Below, in pieces: positions 1-7,962 of a DNA stretch of 64,000 nt. Within the stretch, counting starts at the first letter, position 1. Each line of letters begins with the position of its first letter. Source of the stretch: Streptomyces lanatus (GTDB lineage: Bacteria; Actinomycetota; Actinomycetes; Streptomycetales; Streptomycetaceae); contig NZ_BNBM01000004.1 of assembly GCF_014655715.1 (NCBI RefSeq), positions 505,639-569,638 on the forward strand. Reading direction: 5' to 3'. The translations under genes and the position numbers were made by a program. The notes below the pieces were generated by a model. That model did not search any database. It had not been told where the DNA came from and saw only the letters and a program-made list of their open reading frames with translations.

Positions 1-1466
1 GGCCCGAGCTGCGCAGGTCCCTCGGTGTCCTGGACGGCATCGCCATCGCCGCCTCCAGCACGGCCGCGACCACCAGCATCGGCATCGGCCTCGGGGTCAC
101 CGCGGGCATCGTCGGACTGCATCTGCCGGCGATCATGCTGCTGGCGTTCCTGCCCATCCTCGGCATCGCGGGGGCCTACTCCCGGCTCAACAAGGTCGAG
201 CCGAACGCGGGCAACGGCTATGTATGGGTGGGCCGTTCGCTCACCCCGTGGCTGGGCTTCATGGTGGGCTGGGTGAACATCGTGGCCGTGGTGGCGTTCC
301 TCGCGTACACCACGGCGGTCACCGGCTCCGCCCTGCTCCAGCTGGCGGGCGACGCCGGAGTGCACCGGGTGGGCGGGCTCGCGCTGGATCCGGGTTCGAC
401 CGCGCAGACCACGGCGGTCGGCATCGTGGTCCTGGTGGCGGTCACGCTCACCGCCGTGACCGGCATCCGCACCGCCGCCCGCCTCCAGGCCGGCCTGCTC
501 GTCTTCGAGTACGTCGTCCTGCTGGGCTTCTGCGGCTACGGCATCGTCACCGGCCCGCACGACTTCAGCCTGAGCTGGTTCGACCCGTTCGCGATCCCCT
601 CGGCGTCGGCGCTGGCGCAGGGGCTGCTGCTGTCGGTGTTCTGCTACTGGGGCTTCGAGTCCGCGTTCACGGTGAACGAGGAGGTGCGCGACCCGCGCGA
701 CGCGTCCAGGGCCGGCATCATCACCCTGTGCACCATGCTCGGGCTGTTCCTGCTCGGCTCGATCGCCTTCCAACGCGTCCTGTCCGAGGAGGAATTGGCC
801 GGTCATGGCGCCCAGGGCCTCGCCTTCTTCGGTGAGCGGCTGGCCTCCCAGCCATGGGCGGCGCTCCCCCTGATCGCGCTGATGTTCTCGGCGGTGGCCT
901 CGCTGCAGGCCGGGGTGATCCCCACCGCCCGCGGGATGTTCGCGATGAGCCGCGACCGTACGCTCGGGCCGGTGTGGTCCAAGGTCAGCCCCCGGTACGG
1001 CACTCCGGCCGCCGGCACGATGCTGATCGGCGCGCTGGCCGTGGCGGTCGCGGTACTCGCACTCGTCATCCCGCGGCTCGCCGACATGATCATGGCGACG
1101 GTGAACGCCGTGGGCATCGTGGTCGCCCTGTCGTACGCACTCACCGCCCTCGCGGCCGCCGTGCGCTTCCGTGCCCTGCTGCGCGAGGACTTGTGGCAGG
1201 GGGTGCGCGCGGTGGTCCTGCCCACGCTGAGCGCGCTCGCCCTACTGGGCCTCGGCGGCTATCTCGGCTGGTCGTTCTACACCTCCGCCGACCACTTCGA
1301 GGTCAGCGCGGACAACGGCTGGTTCCTGCTCTCCACTCCCCTGGCGATGATCGCGTCCGGCTTCGTCGCCGCGGCCTGGGCCAGGTGGGTGCGCAAATCG
1401 CCCTACTTCCGGACCGGCAAGGGCACCGACGCCGACGCGCCCCAGCTGCTCGTCACCTCCCGATAA
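1..1466 (+). CDS. APC-family amino acid permease (5' truncated by window edge)
   Basis: The reading frame is open from base 3, so the gene begins outside the window; 487 residues are visible. It is a polytopic membrane protein with about ten or more hydrophobic segments, alternating with short charged loops such as NEEVRDPRDASRAG, the conserved amphipathic loop of amino acid-polyamine-organocation transporters. It probably moves an amino acid or amine across the cell membrane by proton or solute coupling; the substrate cannot be read from the sequence. The stop lies 21 bases before the amidohydrolase start, so the two are probably co-transcribed, which suggests the transporter supplies that enzyme. 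An internal ATG at 135 is not the start, because the family-like sequence continues upstream of it. Confidence 0.85.
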   Translation, partial: PELRRSLGVLDGIAIAASSTAATTSIGIGLGVTAGIVGLHLPAIMLLAFLPILGIAGAYSRLNKVEPNAGNGYVWVGRSLTPWLGFMVGWVNIVAVVAFLAYTTAVTGSALLQLAGDAGVHRVGGLALDPGSTAQTTAVGIVVLVAVTLTAVTGIRTAARLQAGLLVFEYVVLLGFCGYGIVTGPHDFSLSWFDPFAIPSASALAQGLLLSVFCYWGFESAFTVNEEVRDPRDASRAGIITLCTMLGLFLLGSIAFQRVLSEEELAGHGAQGLAFFGERLASQPWAALPLIALMFSAVASLQAGVIPTARGMFAMSRDRTLGPVWSKVSPRYGTPAAGTMLIGALAVAVAVLALVIPRLADMIMATVNAVGIVVALSYALTALAAAVRFRALLREDLWQGVRAVVLPTLSALALLGLGGYLGWSFYTSADHFEVSADNGWFLLSTPLAMIASGFVAAAWARWVRKSPYFRTGKGTDADAPQLLVTSR

Positions 1467-1487
1467 CTCCCGACCAGGAAAAGGAAC

Positions 1488-3122
1488 ATGTACGCAGATC
1501 TCCTCTTCACCGGTGGTCCCGTCCTCACCCCCGAGGGCCGCACCGCGACCGCCGTGGCCGTCACCGGCGAGCGCATCACGGCCGTAGGGCGCGAGGAGGT
1601 GCATGATCTCGCCGGACCGCGGACCGAGGTGGTGGACCTCGCCGGGCGGCTGCTGGTGCCCGGGTTCCAGGACGCGCATGTGCATCCGGTGCCGGCGGGG
1701 CTCGAGCTGAGCCAGTGCGATCTGACGGGGACGAAGACGGCGGACGAGACTCTCGCCGTGGTGCGGGCGTACGCCGACGCGCATCCGGAGCGGGAGTGGA
1801 TCACCGGCGGCGGCTGGTCGATGGAGGCGTTCGAGGGCGGTACGCCGACGAGGGAACTGCTGGACGCGGTGGTGCCGGACCGGCCGGTGTACCTGCCCAA
1901 CCGGGACCATCACGGCGCCTGGGTCAACAGCCGTGCCCTCGCGCTGGCCGGCATCACACGCGACACGCCCGACCCGGCCGACGGGCGGATCGACCGGGAC
2001 GCCTCCGGCAAGCCGAGCGGAACTCTTCAGGAGGGGGCGATGCAGCTGGTGGGACGGCTCACCCCGCCCGCCACGCTGGCCGACCGGGTGGCGGCCCTGC
2101 TGCACGCCCAGCGGCATCTGCACGCGCTCGGCATCACGGCCTGGCAGGACGCGCTGGTGGGCGAGTTCCTCGGCATGGACGACCCGTCGCAGGCGTATCT
2201 GGCGGCCGCCCGGGACGGCTCGCTCACCGCGCGTGTCGTGGGCGCGCTGTGGTGGGACCGTGAGCGCGGCGCCGAGCAGATTCCCGAACTGGCCGAGCGG
2301 CGGGCGGCGTTGAGTCACGGCCGGTTCCGCGCGACCAGCGTCAAGCTGATGCTGGACGGCGTCGCCGAGACCGGCACGGCCGCGCTCGTGGAGCCCTATC
2401 TCGACAAGTGCGGCTGCGCCACCGTCAACCGGGGCACCAGCTTCATCGACCCGGAGCAACTCCCCAAGTACGTCACCGAGTTGGACGCGCTGGGCTTCCA
2501 GTGCCACTTCCACGCGCTCGGCGACCGGGCCGTACGGGACGCGCTGGACGCGATCGAGGCCGCGCGCGCCGCGAACGGACCGAGCGACACGCGGCCCCAC
2601 CTGGCCCATCTCCAGGTCGTCCAGCCCGCCGACATACCGCGTTTCGCGCGGCTCGGCGCCATCGCGAACATCCAGCCGCTGTGGGCCGCGCACGAACCGC
2701 AGATGGACGAGCTGACCATCCCCTTCCTGGGGCCCGAACGAGCCGCGTGGCAGTACCCGTTCGGCGCGCTGCTGCGCTCCGGCGCCCGGCTCGCGGCGGG
2801 CAGCGACTGGCCCGTGAGCAGCCCCGATCCGCTGCACGGCATCCATGTGGCGGTCAACCGGGTGCCCCCGGGCGGCGGCGACACGCCGGTGTTCCTACCC
2901 GGCGAACGCATCGGACTCGCCGAGGCGTTCGCCGCCTACACAGCGGGCTCGGCGCGGGTGAACCACCTGGACGACACAGGTGAGGTGCGGGCCGGGGCGC
3001 TGGCCGATCTCGTGGTGCTCGACCGCGATCCGTTCGACGGGGCGGCTGAGGCGATCGGCGACACGCGGGTCGCGCGGACGTATGTGGGGGGCGCGCGAGT
3101 ATACGCAGCTCAAGAGGCGTAG
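1488..3122 (+). CDS. Amidohydrolase family protein (YtcJ-like, amidohydrolase_3)
   Basis: A 544-residue metal-dependent hydrolase of the TIM-barrel amidohydrolase superfamily. The N-terminal beta-sandwich leads into the metal-binding signature DAHVHP (His 64 and His 66), later histidines sit in CHFHALGDRA and LAHLQVV, and AAGSDWPVS carries the C-terminal metal aspartate. Length and domain order match YtcJ or N-substituted formamide deformylase-like proteins, which cleave amide or related C-N bonds in the cytoplasm. The true substrate is unknown. AAAGGA precedes the ATG. It follows the permease by 21 bases, so uptake followed by hydrolysis of the same nitrogen compound is a reasonable inference. 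The C-terminus returns to the sandwich domain (GALADLVVLDRDPFD), so the protein looks complete. Confidence 0.88.
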   Translation: MYADLLFTGGPVLTPEGRTATAVAVTGERITAVGREEVHDLAGPRTEVVDLAGRLLVPGFQDAHVHPVPAGLELSQCDLTGTKTADETLAVVRAYADAHPEREWITGGGWSMEAFEGGTPTRELLDAVVPDRPVYLPNRDHHGAWVNSRALALAGITRDTPDPADGRIDRDASGKPSGTLQEGAMQLVGRLTPPATLADRVAALLHAQRHLHALGITAWQDALVGEFLGMDDPSQAYLAAARDGSLTARVVGALWWDRERGAEQIPELAERRAALSHGRFRATSVKLMLDGVAETGTAALVEPYLDKCGCATVNRGTSFIDPEQLPKYVTELDALGFQCHFHALGDRAVRDALDAIEAARAANGPSDTRPHLAHLQVVQPADIPRFARLGAIANIQPLWAAHEPQMDELTIPFLGPERAAWQYPFGALLRSGARLAAGSDWPVSSPDPLHGIHVAVNRVPPGGGDTPVFLPGERIGLAEAFAAYTAGSARVNHLDDTGEVRAGALADLVVLDRDPFDGAAEAIGDTRVARTYVGGARVYAAQEA

Positions 3123-3231
3123 GCAGTAACGGACATCACGGTGGGGTCACGCGTAGATCATTTACGCTCTGGGCAGCCTCACACCGCTTCTCGGTTCAAC
3201 TTTCGGCCATGGAAGCTGAGTTCGAGTGCAC

Positions 3232-3278
3232 GGGTGGCCGGATCGGCCACCCGTTCGCAGGACGGGGGGTCTTTTTTT
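3232..3278 (+). terminator. Hairpin terminator after the amidohydrolase
   Basis: A perfect 9-bp stem, GGGTGGCCG with loop GAT and its complement, occupies 3232-3252. A run of seven T residues follows at 3272-3278, about 20 bases after the stem. It most likely ends the permease-amidohydrolase transcript, although the T-tract is farther from the stem than in textbook terminators. Confidence 0.55.
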
Positions 3279-3301
3279 CGCCGTCTCCCGGAAGGAAGCG
3301 C

Positions 3302-3361
3302 ATGCCCCAGGACGTCACCGGTCTCCCCTTCGACACCTCCGACAGCAGACATCTGGAATAG
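3302..3361 (+). CDS. Possible 19-residue peptide ORF (uncertain)
   Basis: ATG at 3302 is preceded by GGAAGGAAG at good spacing and opens a 19-codon frame with a predicted acidic, non-hydrophobic product (begins MPQDVTGLPFD, ends RHLE). It lies in the gap upstream of the DDxxD protein. It could be a leader peptide, a small protein, or chance. No precursor-peptide hallmarks such as a core rich in Cys, Ser or Thr are seen. Confidence 0.2.
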   Translation: MPQDVTGLPFDTSDSRHLE

Positions 3362-3552
3362 GCGCGGGCCGTTCATGAAAGTCCGGCGGCCCCGAGGATG
3401 ACTCCGCCGCGGACGAGCCGCTCGCCTCGTTCGAGAACCGAGCGGGCCCAGGGCAGCCTCGCGGAATCCGCAGAAGACCCCCAGACACGACCGGCCAACA
3501 ACCACGGTCGATCGATTCCGTTGTCATGACCACAGCTTGTTGGGAGACCGGT

Positions 3553-5283
3553 GTGAAATCTCGAGTCGTAGATGCTGTGCCGAAGGCGTCCGCCGACAGC
3601 TTGATCCCCGCGCAACCGAGCGCCCAACTCCAGCCAACGGAGGCGGGGCACGCCTTGGCCCGCCTCTTCATGGAACGCACCAAGGGCAGGACCGAGGAAT
3701 ACCGAAAGTTCCAGAACGCCGCTCAACAACGGCTGGACGCACTCATACTCCCGCACACCGGCACCACGCTGCGTTTGGAGGGAGCCCTCCATCTGGCACA
3801 GCCCGTGTTCCTCCCGCCCGACGAAGAGGGCTACGCCAGGTTGGGGCACCTCGACGCCGCCCTGCGCGTGATCGAGGCGGCCTTCCCCCAGGTCAGCACC
3901 GATATCGAGATATGCCGACTGACCTGCATGATGCTGGAGGGGGCCTGGCGGAGCCGGGCACTGACGCCGCCGCGCGAGGTGGACCAGCCGGACGTCTGCG
4001 ACTGCGCGCTGTGCCGCCGGCTGCCCACACCCCCCGCACGCACGCTGGGTGACTACGGTTGGCGGCAGAGCGCCGGTCGTCCCCTCACCGTCAAGACCTG
4101 GCCGTACCGCCGGGAGCTCGACAGTGTCCTGACCGGTGGGTGGTCCTGGACCCGGCAGATGAACGACCGCGAGCGGGACATAGGCCACCGCCACCGCTTC
4201 GAGGACGACATTCTCGTCTTCCACGAATACAAACGCGTGATCGACACCATCGATACGACGCGTCTCACCCAACACGTCGAAGGCCGCTTGGCCGAGAACT
4301 TCAGCATCAACAGCGCACGGGCCCTGGTCAGCGGACTCTTCTCGGCCCACAAGCGATCCGTCGACGAGTACTGGGTCCAGCAGCACCACGCGGGCAGCGT
4401 CACGCTCCCCCAGACCAACCCGCTCGGCCAGAGCACCTACTCACTCCTGCAGATGCTGGACTGCCTGTTCTGGCACGTCGCACCCGACACCGAGCTCTGG
4501 CAGGAGGAAAACCTCGCCTCCCTGCTGCTGTGCCGCGTCATCGACGACATGACCGACGTACGGGCCGATGCCCTCACAGGCGAGATCAGCAACTTCTGGC
4601 TCGCCGAGATGCCCACCCACTCCAAGGCCCTCTACGCCGCCTGCGCCATAGCCCTCGTCAAGTACGGCTGCATGCCCGAGGCGCATGACGCGATGTGGAA
4701 CACCTGGCTGATGACCACCACCATCGTCTGGATGGGGCTCACGGGCCGCCACGCCCTGTGGTTCGACGGCATCACCCCGGGCCTCCCCTCGACCGAGGAC
4801 TGCCCGCTGTGCGACCTGCAGCCCAACCCGTGCACCGGCATCCTCACCCACGGCACGACCCTCACCATGGCCCCGCGGCCCACCGCACCGGCACTGAGCG
4901 CCCGGAGCACCGAGCTGTCCGCACGCTGCCGAGCCCAATACCCCCGGACCTGGCCCCTCTTCGACGCCGAGCTCCATGCCTTCGAAGCGCTGCACGGCCC
5001 CTGGTACGGCAATGTCGAGAGCACATGGGAGATCTTGCGCCGCACCTACATCGCCGCCGTGGAGGCATCCAGCGCCGCACCGTCCACGGCCCGCGCTCGT
5101 GAGGTCCAGCAGGACGCCGGCGTGGTCGGATCCGAGCAGTTCCACACCCTGCACGACCCGCAGACCGGCAGGGAGGACACCGCGCTGCTCGCCTACATGT
5201 TCGCCGGCGCCCACCCGCACTTCCTCTGGAACGCCACGGGATACCGTCCCACGGGAGTCGAGGGAGACTGGCTCGACGGCTGA
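3553..5283 (+). CDS. Unrecognised all-helical protein with terpene-synthase-like DDxxDxxxD motif
   Basis: A 576-residue soluble, helix-rich protein that I cannot place in a named family. GTG at 3553 is chosen because GGGAGA sits five bases upstream; ATG at 3526 is the alternative and has no clear ribosome binding site. Residues 331-347 read DDMTDVRAD followed by GE and SN. The spacing of acidic residues (D332, D335, D339, then E344 and N347) equals that of the metal-binding NDxxSxxxE...GExxN motif of class I terpene synthases. A second acidic cluster, EDDILVFHE, lies about 113 residues earlier. Two cysteine clusters (C149/C151/C154 and C417/C420/C427) could bind metal. It is convergent with a conservon ending in a P450, sharing a terminator. 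A non-canonical terpene synthase is possible but unproven; an unrelated helical enzyme is equally open. Confidence 0.8.
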   Translation: MKSRVVDAVPKASADSLIPAQPSAQLQPTEAGHALARLFMERTKGRTEEYRKFQNAAQQRLDALILPHTGTTLRLEGALHLAQPVFLPPDEEGYARLGHLDAALRVIEAAFPQVSTDIEICRLTCMMLEGAWRSRALTPPREVDQPDVCDCALCRRLPTPPARTLGDYGWRQSAGRPLTVKTWPYRRELDSVLTGGWSWTRQMNDRERDIGHRHRFEDDILVFHEYKRVIDTIDTTRLTQHVEGRLAENFSINSARALVSGLFSAHKRSVDEYWVQQHHAGSVTLPQTNPLGQSTYSLLQMLDCLFWHVAPDTELWQEENLASLLLCRVIDDMTDVRADALTGEISNFWLAEMPTHSKALYAACAIALVKYGCMPEAHDAMWNTWLMTTTIVWMGLTGRHALWFDGITPGLPSTEDCPLCDLQPNPCTGILTHGTTLTMAPRPTAPALSARSTELSARCRAQYPRTWPLFDAELHAFEALHGPWYGNVESTWEILRRTYIAAVEASSAAPSTARAREVQQDAGVVGSEQFHTLHDPQTGREDTALLAYMFAGAHPHFLWNATGYRPTGVEGDWLDG

Positions 5284-5313
5284 CGCCGCCTCGGAACGGT
5301 GTGAGGAAACGGC

Positions 5314-5343
5314 GCTGCCCGGCCGGGAGTCCGGCCGGGCAGC
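5314..5343. terminator. Bidirectional terminator between convergent genes
   Basis: A perfect 13-bp stem (GCTGCCCGGCCGG and its exact complement) with a GAGT loop sits between the stop of the rightward DDxxD protein and the stop of the leftward P450. It has no long T-tract, which is common for Streptomyces terminators, and its symmetry suits both directions. Confidence 0.75.
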
Positions 5344-5350
5344 GGTGGTG

Positions 5351-6598
5351 TCAGACGGAGAACTCGACCGGCAGGCTGTCGAGCCGGAACTCCCACGTGG
5401 AGGCGGTCGAGGAGAGCTCCTCCGACGGCGCCGCCAGGCGCAGGCCCGGCAGCCGGTGCAGCAGGACGTCCACACCGATCTCGATGATGGACTGGCCGAT
5501 GTTCTGTCCCGGGCATTCGTGCGGTCCGGCGCTGAACGCCAGGTGCGCCTGGTTGTCCTGCACTGCGACGGCCGAGTCGGGTCGTACCTCCGGGTCGAGG
5601 TTGCCGGCGGCCAGGCCCAGGATGAGCAGTTCTCCCTCCTGGATCTGATGGCCTCCGAGTTCCAGGTCGGAGGCGGCGAACCGGCCCGGCAGCACGGCCA
5701 GCGGCGGGGTGTCCCACATGACCTCCTCCACCACCGAGGAGATGTTCAGCTGCCCGCTGACCAGACCCGACAACCGGGCCACGTCGGTGAGGACCAGTTG
5801 CAGGACCCGGGCCAGCAGGTTGCTGGTGGTGGTGTGCGCGGCGATCAGCACCAGGCGCAGATGGCTGACGACCTCGTCGTGGTCGAGGCCTGCCGGGTGC
5901 TCCAGCAGAGCCGTGGTGAAGTCGGAGCCCGGCTCGGCCCGCTTGCGCTCGGCGAGTTCCGAGAGGATCTGCATGATCCGGCCGTTGTGCTCCAGGGCAT
6001 CCTCGCCGCCCTTGAAGACCTGGGCGCACGACTCGACGAGGCGCAGCCCGTCCGCCGAGGGAAGGCCCAGGATCCGGGTGAGCACGAGCATCGGCAGGTG
6101 CTCGGCGTAGTCGGCCACCAGGTCGGCGCGCCCGGTGTCGGCGAACGCGTCGATCTGCTTGTTCGCGAAGTACGTGGCGTGTCGCCGCACGCCGCGGCTG
6201 GAGGCAGCGAGCAGTCCGTCGGTGACCGCGCCGCGCAGCCGGCGGTGCGGTTCGCCGTCCTGGGAGACGCAGTCGGGCCGCCAGCCGACCATCGGGATCA
6301 ACGGATGCGTCTCGGACACCCGCCCTTCCCGCCAGTCCCGCCAGATCCGCGCGTCCCGGCTGAACTGGCGCGGATTGTCCAGCACCCGGCGGTTGTCGCG
6401 GTAGCCGAGCACCAGCCAGGCGGGGACGTCGCCCTCCAGCAGCACCGGCGCCACGGACCCGTGCTCCTTGCGCAGCCGCTCGTAGATGCCGTACGGATCG
6501 GTCGACGCCTCCGGCCCGAACAGCCGGGTGAGGTCGGCCCCGTGGGCGACCGGGCAGCCGCGCGGGGCGTCGGGATCGTTCAAGGGCTGGGCGTTCAA
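5351..6598 (-). CDS. cvnE: Cytochrome P450, CYP157-like conservon member lacking ExxR
   Basis: A 415-residue P450. The TTG at 6598 overlaps the TGA of the GTPase gene (TTGA) and has GGAG seven bases upstream, so it is preferred over in-frame upstream codons. The heme loop is intact: AFSAGPHECPGQ with Cys362. The I-helix reads AHTTTS (254-259) in place of the usual AGxxT. The K-helix has EVMW at 292-295 where P450s carry ExxR, so the arginine is Trp. The CYP157 family of Streptomyces, encoded in conservons, is known for losing ExxR, so this is probably a member. It would need an external ferredoxin and reductase if catalytic. Position as the last gene of the conservon suggests regulation with, or by, the G-protein-like complex. 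Symbol follows conservon usage and is tentative. Confidence 0.88.
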   Translation of the reverse strand: MNAQPLNDPDAPRGCPVAHGADLTRLFGPEASTDPYGIYERLRKEHGSVAPVLLEGDVPAWLVLGYRDNRRVLDNPRQFSRDARIWRDWREGRVSETHPLIPMVGWRPDCVSQDGEPHRRLRGAVTDGLLAASSRGVRRHATYFANKQIDAFADTGRADLVADYAEHLPMLVLTRILGLPSADGLRLVESCAQVFKGGEDALEHNGRIMQILSELAERKRAEPGSDFTTALLEHPAGLDHDEVVSHLRLVLIAAHTTTSNLLARVLQLVLTDVARLSGLVSGQLNISSVVEEVMWDTPPLAVLPGRFAASDLELGGHQIQEGELLILGLAAGNLDPEVRPDSAVAVQDNQAHLAFSAGPHECPGQNIGQSIIEIGVDVLLHRLPGLRLAAPSEELSSTASTWEFRLDSLPVEFSV

Positions 6599-7200
6599 CG
6601 GGACTCCAGTGCGACGGCGGAGCGATCCTTCAAGTGACGTATCAGGGCGACGAGGACATCGCGGCTGGAGGCCCTGTCCCGGGCGTCGCAGGCCACGACC
6701 GGGATGTTCGCGGGGATGTCCAGCGCGTCTCTTATCTCCTCGACCGGATAGTCCTTGGAGTCGGGGAAGACGTTCAGCGCGACGACGAACGGCACGTTCT
6801 GCCGCTCCATCTCCTCGATGGCCCGGAAGCTGGAGGCCAGGCGCCGGGTGTCGACCAGGACGATCGCGCCGAGCGCGCCCTTGAACAGGCCGTTCCACAG
6901 GAACCAGAAGCGCTCCTGCCCGGGCGTGCCGAACAGATACAGCATCAGGCTTTCATTGAGGCTGATCTTGCCGAAGTCCAGGCTGACGGTGGTCTCCGTC
7001 TTGTCGGCGACGCCGATGAGGTGATCGTCGGCGGCGCTGGCCTGGGTGAGGGTCTCCTCGGTGGTGAGCGGCTTGATGTCGCTGACCGAGCGGACCATGG
7101 TGGTCTTCCCGGTGCCGAATCCGCCGGCGATCATCACCTTCACCGAGCGTGTGCCCCCGGAACCGGGCCCGCCGGGCTGGTCAAAGCCTTTGAAGTCCAC
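6595..7200 (-). CDS. cvnD: Conservon GTPase (CvnD, MglA/Ras-like)
   Basis: A 201-residue small GTPase. GTG at 7200 is chosen: GAGGAGG lies just upstream, inside the end of cvnC, and the N-terminus VDFKGFDQ matches the family. The P-loop is GGFGTGKT, the switch II region is GTPGQERFWFLW, and the expected NKxD reads ALNVFPD, a common degeneracy in this family. CvnD proteins form a membrane-associated complex with CvnA, CvnB and CvnC that resembles a G-protein-coupled receptor system. The gene overlaps cvnC by 20 bases and the P450 by four, so translation is probably coupled. Confidence 0.93.
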   Translation of the reverse strand: MDFKGFDQPGGPGSGGTRSVKVMIAGGFGTGKTTMVRSVSDIKPLTTEETLTQASAADDHLIGVADKTETTVSLDFGKISLNESLMLYLFGTPGQERFWFLWNGLFKGALGAIVLVDTRRLASSFRAIEEMERQNVPFVVALNVFPDSKDYPVEEIRDALDIPANIPVVACDARDRASSRDVLVALIRHLKDRSAVALESR

Positions 7201-7552
7201 TGAGTACCTCCTCAAGGAGCGCGAGGTCCGGCCCGCGGCCGGCGGAGTGCGCCGGGATGGGGTCACGGGCTTCGACACGGCCTGCCTCCAGCAGATCCGT
7301 CAGCAGCACCGCGAGAATGTTGAAGGGCAATCCGAGATGGGCGCCGAGTTCGGCCACCGACAGCGGATCGCGGCAGCGCCGGAGGATCTCCTCGTGCTCG
7401 TGCTGCATCCCCGGGACGGGGGTCGTGCGGGAGACGATGAGGGTCGCCACGTCGAGACTCGACGCCGAACCGCCCGGTCCGCTACGTCCCTTGGTGAGGA
7501 CGTAGTAACGCTCGAGACCGGACGGATTCGTGGACCGGCGGGGAGCACTCAT
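7181..7552 (-). CDS. cvnC: Conservon DUF742 protein (CvnC)
   Basis: A 123-residue DUF742 protein. The C-terminal two thirds form a winged-helix-like region (HEEILRRCRDPLSVAELGAHL, LPFNILAVLLTDLLEAG) typical of the family. It starts with an ATGA overlap on the cvnB stop. CvnC is the third component of conservon complexes and is thought to bridge CvnB and the GTPase; its biochemical role is not settled. Confidence 0.92.
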   Translation of the reverse strand: MSAPRRSTNPSGLERYYVLTKGRSGPGGSASSLDVATLIVSRTTPVPGMQHEHEEILRRCRDPLSVAELGAHLGLPFNILAVLLTDLLEAGRVEARDPIPAHSAGRGPDLALLEEVLSGLQRL

Positions 7553-7959
7553 CCAGAGTGCTCCTCCAGGCGCGGCGTGGTGCCGAGCAACTCGCCCATC
7601 CTGCGCGCCAGGTCCCTCATCTGATGGCCGAGCAGGCCCTGGTCGAGTCCCTCGCGGGCGAGGACACCGAGATAGGTCTCCACTCCGGCGCGTACGACGA
7701 AGAGGTGACCGCCGTCGACCTCGATCATCGCCAGCCTGAGCTGCCCCGCGTACTTGGGGAACTGCTCGGCGACCGGCTGGGCCAGCGCCTGCAGTCCCGC
7801 CACCACGGCGGCGAAGCGGTCCACGTCGTCGGGGTCCTCGGCGCCGTAGGCGGTGATGGCCTTGCCGTCGCTGGAGGCCACTAGGGCGAAGTTGATCTCC
7901 TGGATGCTCTCCACCAGGTCGCGGAGCGCCCAGCTCACGTCGGTTCCCTGTTGCGTCAT
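7549..7959 (-). CDS. cvnB: Conservon roadblock/LC7 protein (CvnB)
   Basis: A 136-residue roadblock/LC7 domain protein, from SWALRDLVESIQEINFALVASSDG through FVVRAGVETYLGVLAREGLDQG. Such proteins act as GTPase-activating or scaffold partners of MglA/CvnD-type GTPases. The stop of cvnA is three bases upstream of its start, and its own stop overlaps the cvnC start. Confidence 0.93.
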   Translation of the reverse strand: MTQQGTDVSWALRDLVESIQEINFALVASSDGKAITAYGAEDPDDVDRFAAVVAGLQALAQPVAEQFPKYAGQLRLAMIEVDGGHLFVVRAGVETYLGVLAREGLDQGLLGHQMRDLARRMGELLGTTPRLEEHSG

Positions 7960-7962
7960 GGA

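Larger units (their letters stand above)
3123..3552. other. 430-bp intergenic region
   Basis: This gap between two rightward genes holds a strong hairpin followed at distance by a T-tract (3232-3278), a 19-codon ORF with a good ribosome binding site (3302-3361), and presumably the promoter of the following gene. The reading frame of the following gene is open back to a TGA near 3375 but has no usable start before 3526. No convincing longer gene is seen on either strand. Confidence 0.6.

Noticed and set aside
1242..2846. 534-codon minus-strand frame
   Set aside because: It is a shadow of the permease and amidohydrolase, caused by high-GC codon bias.
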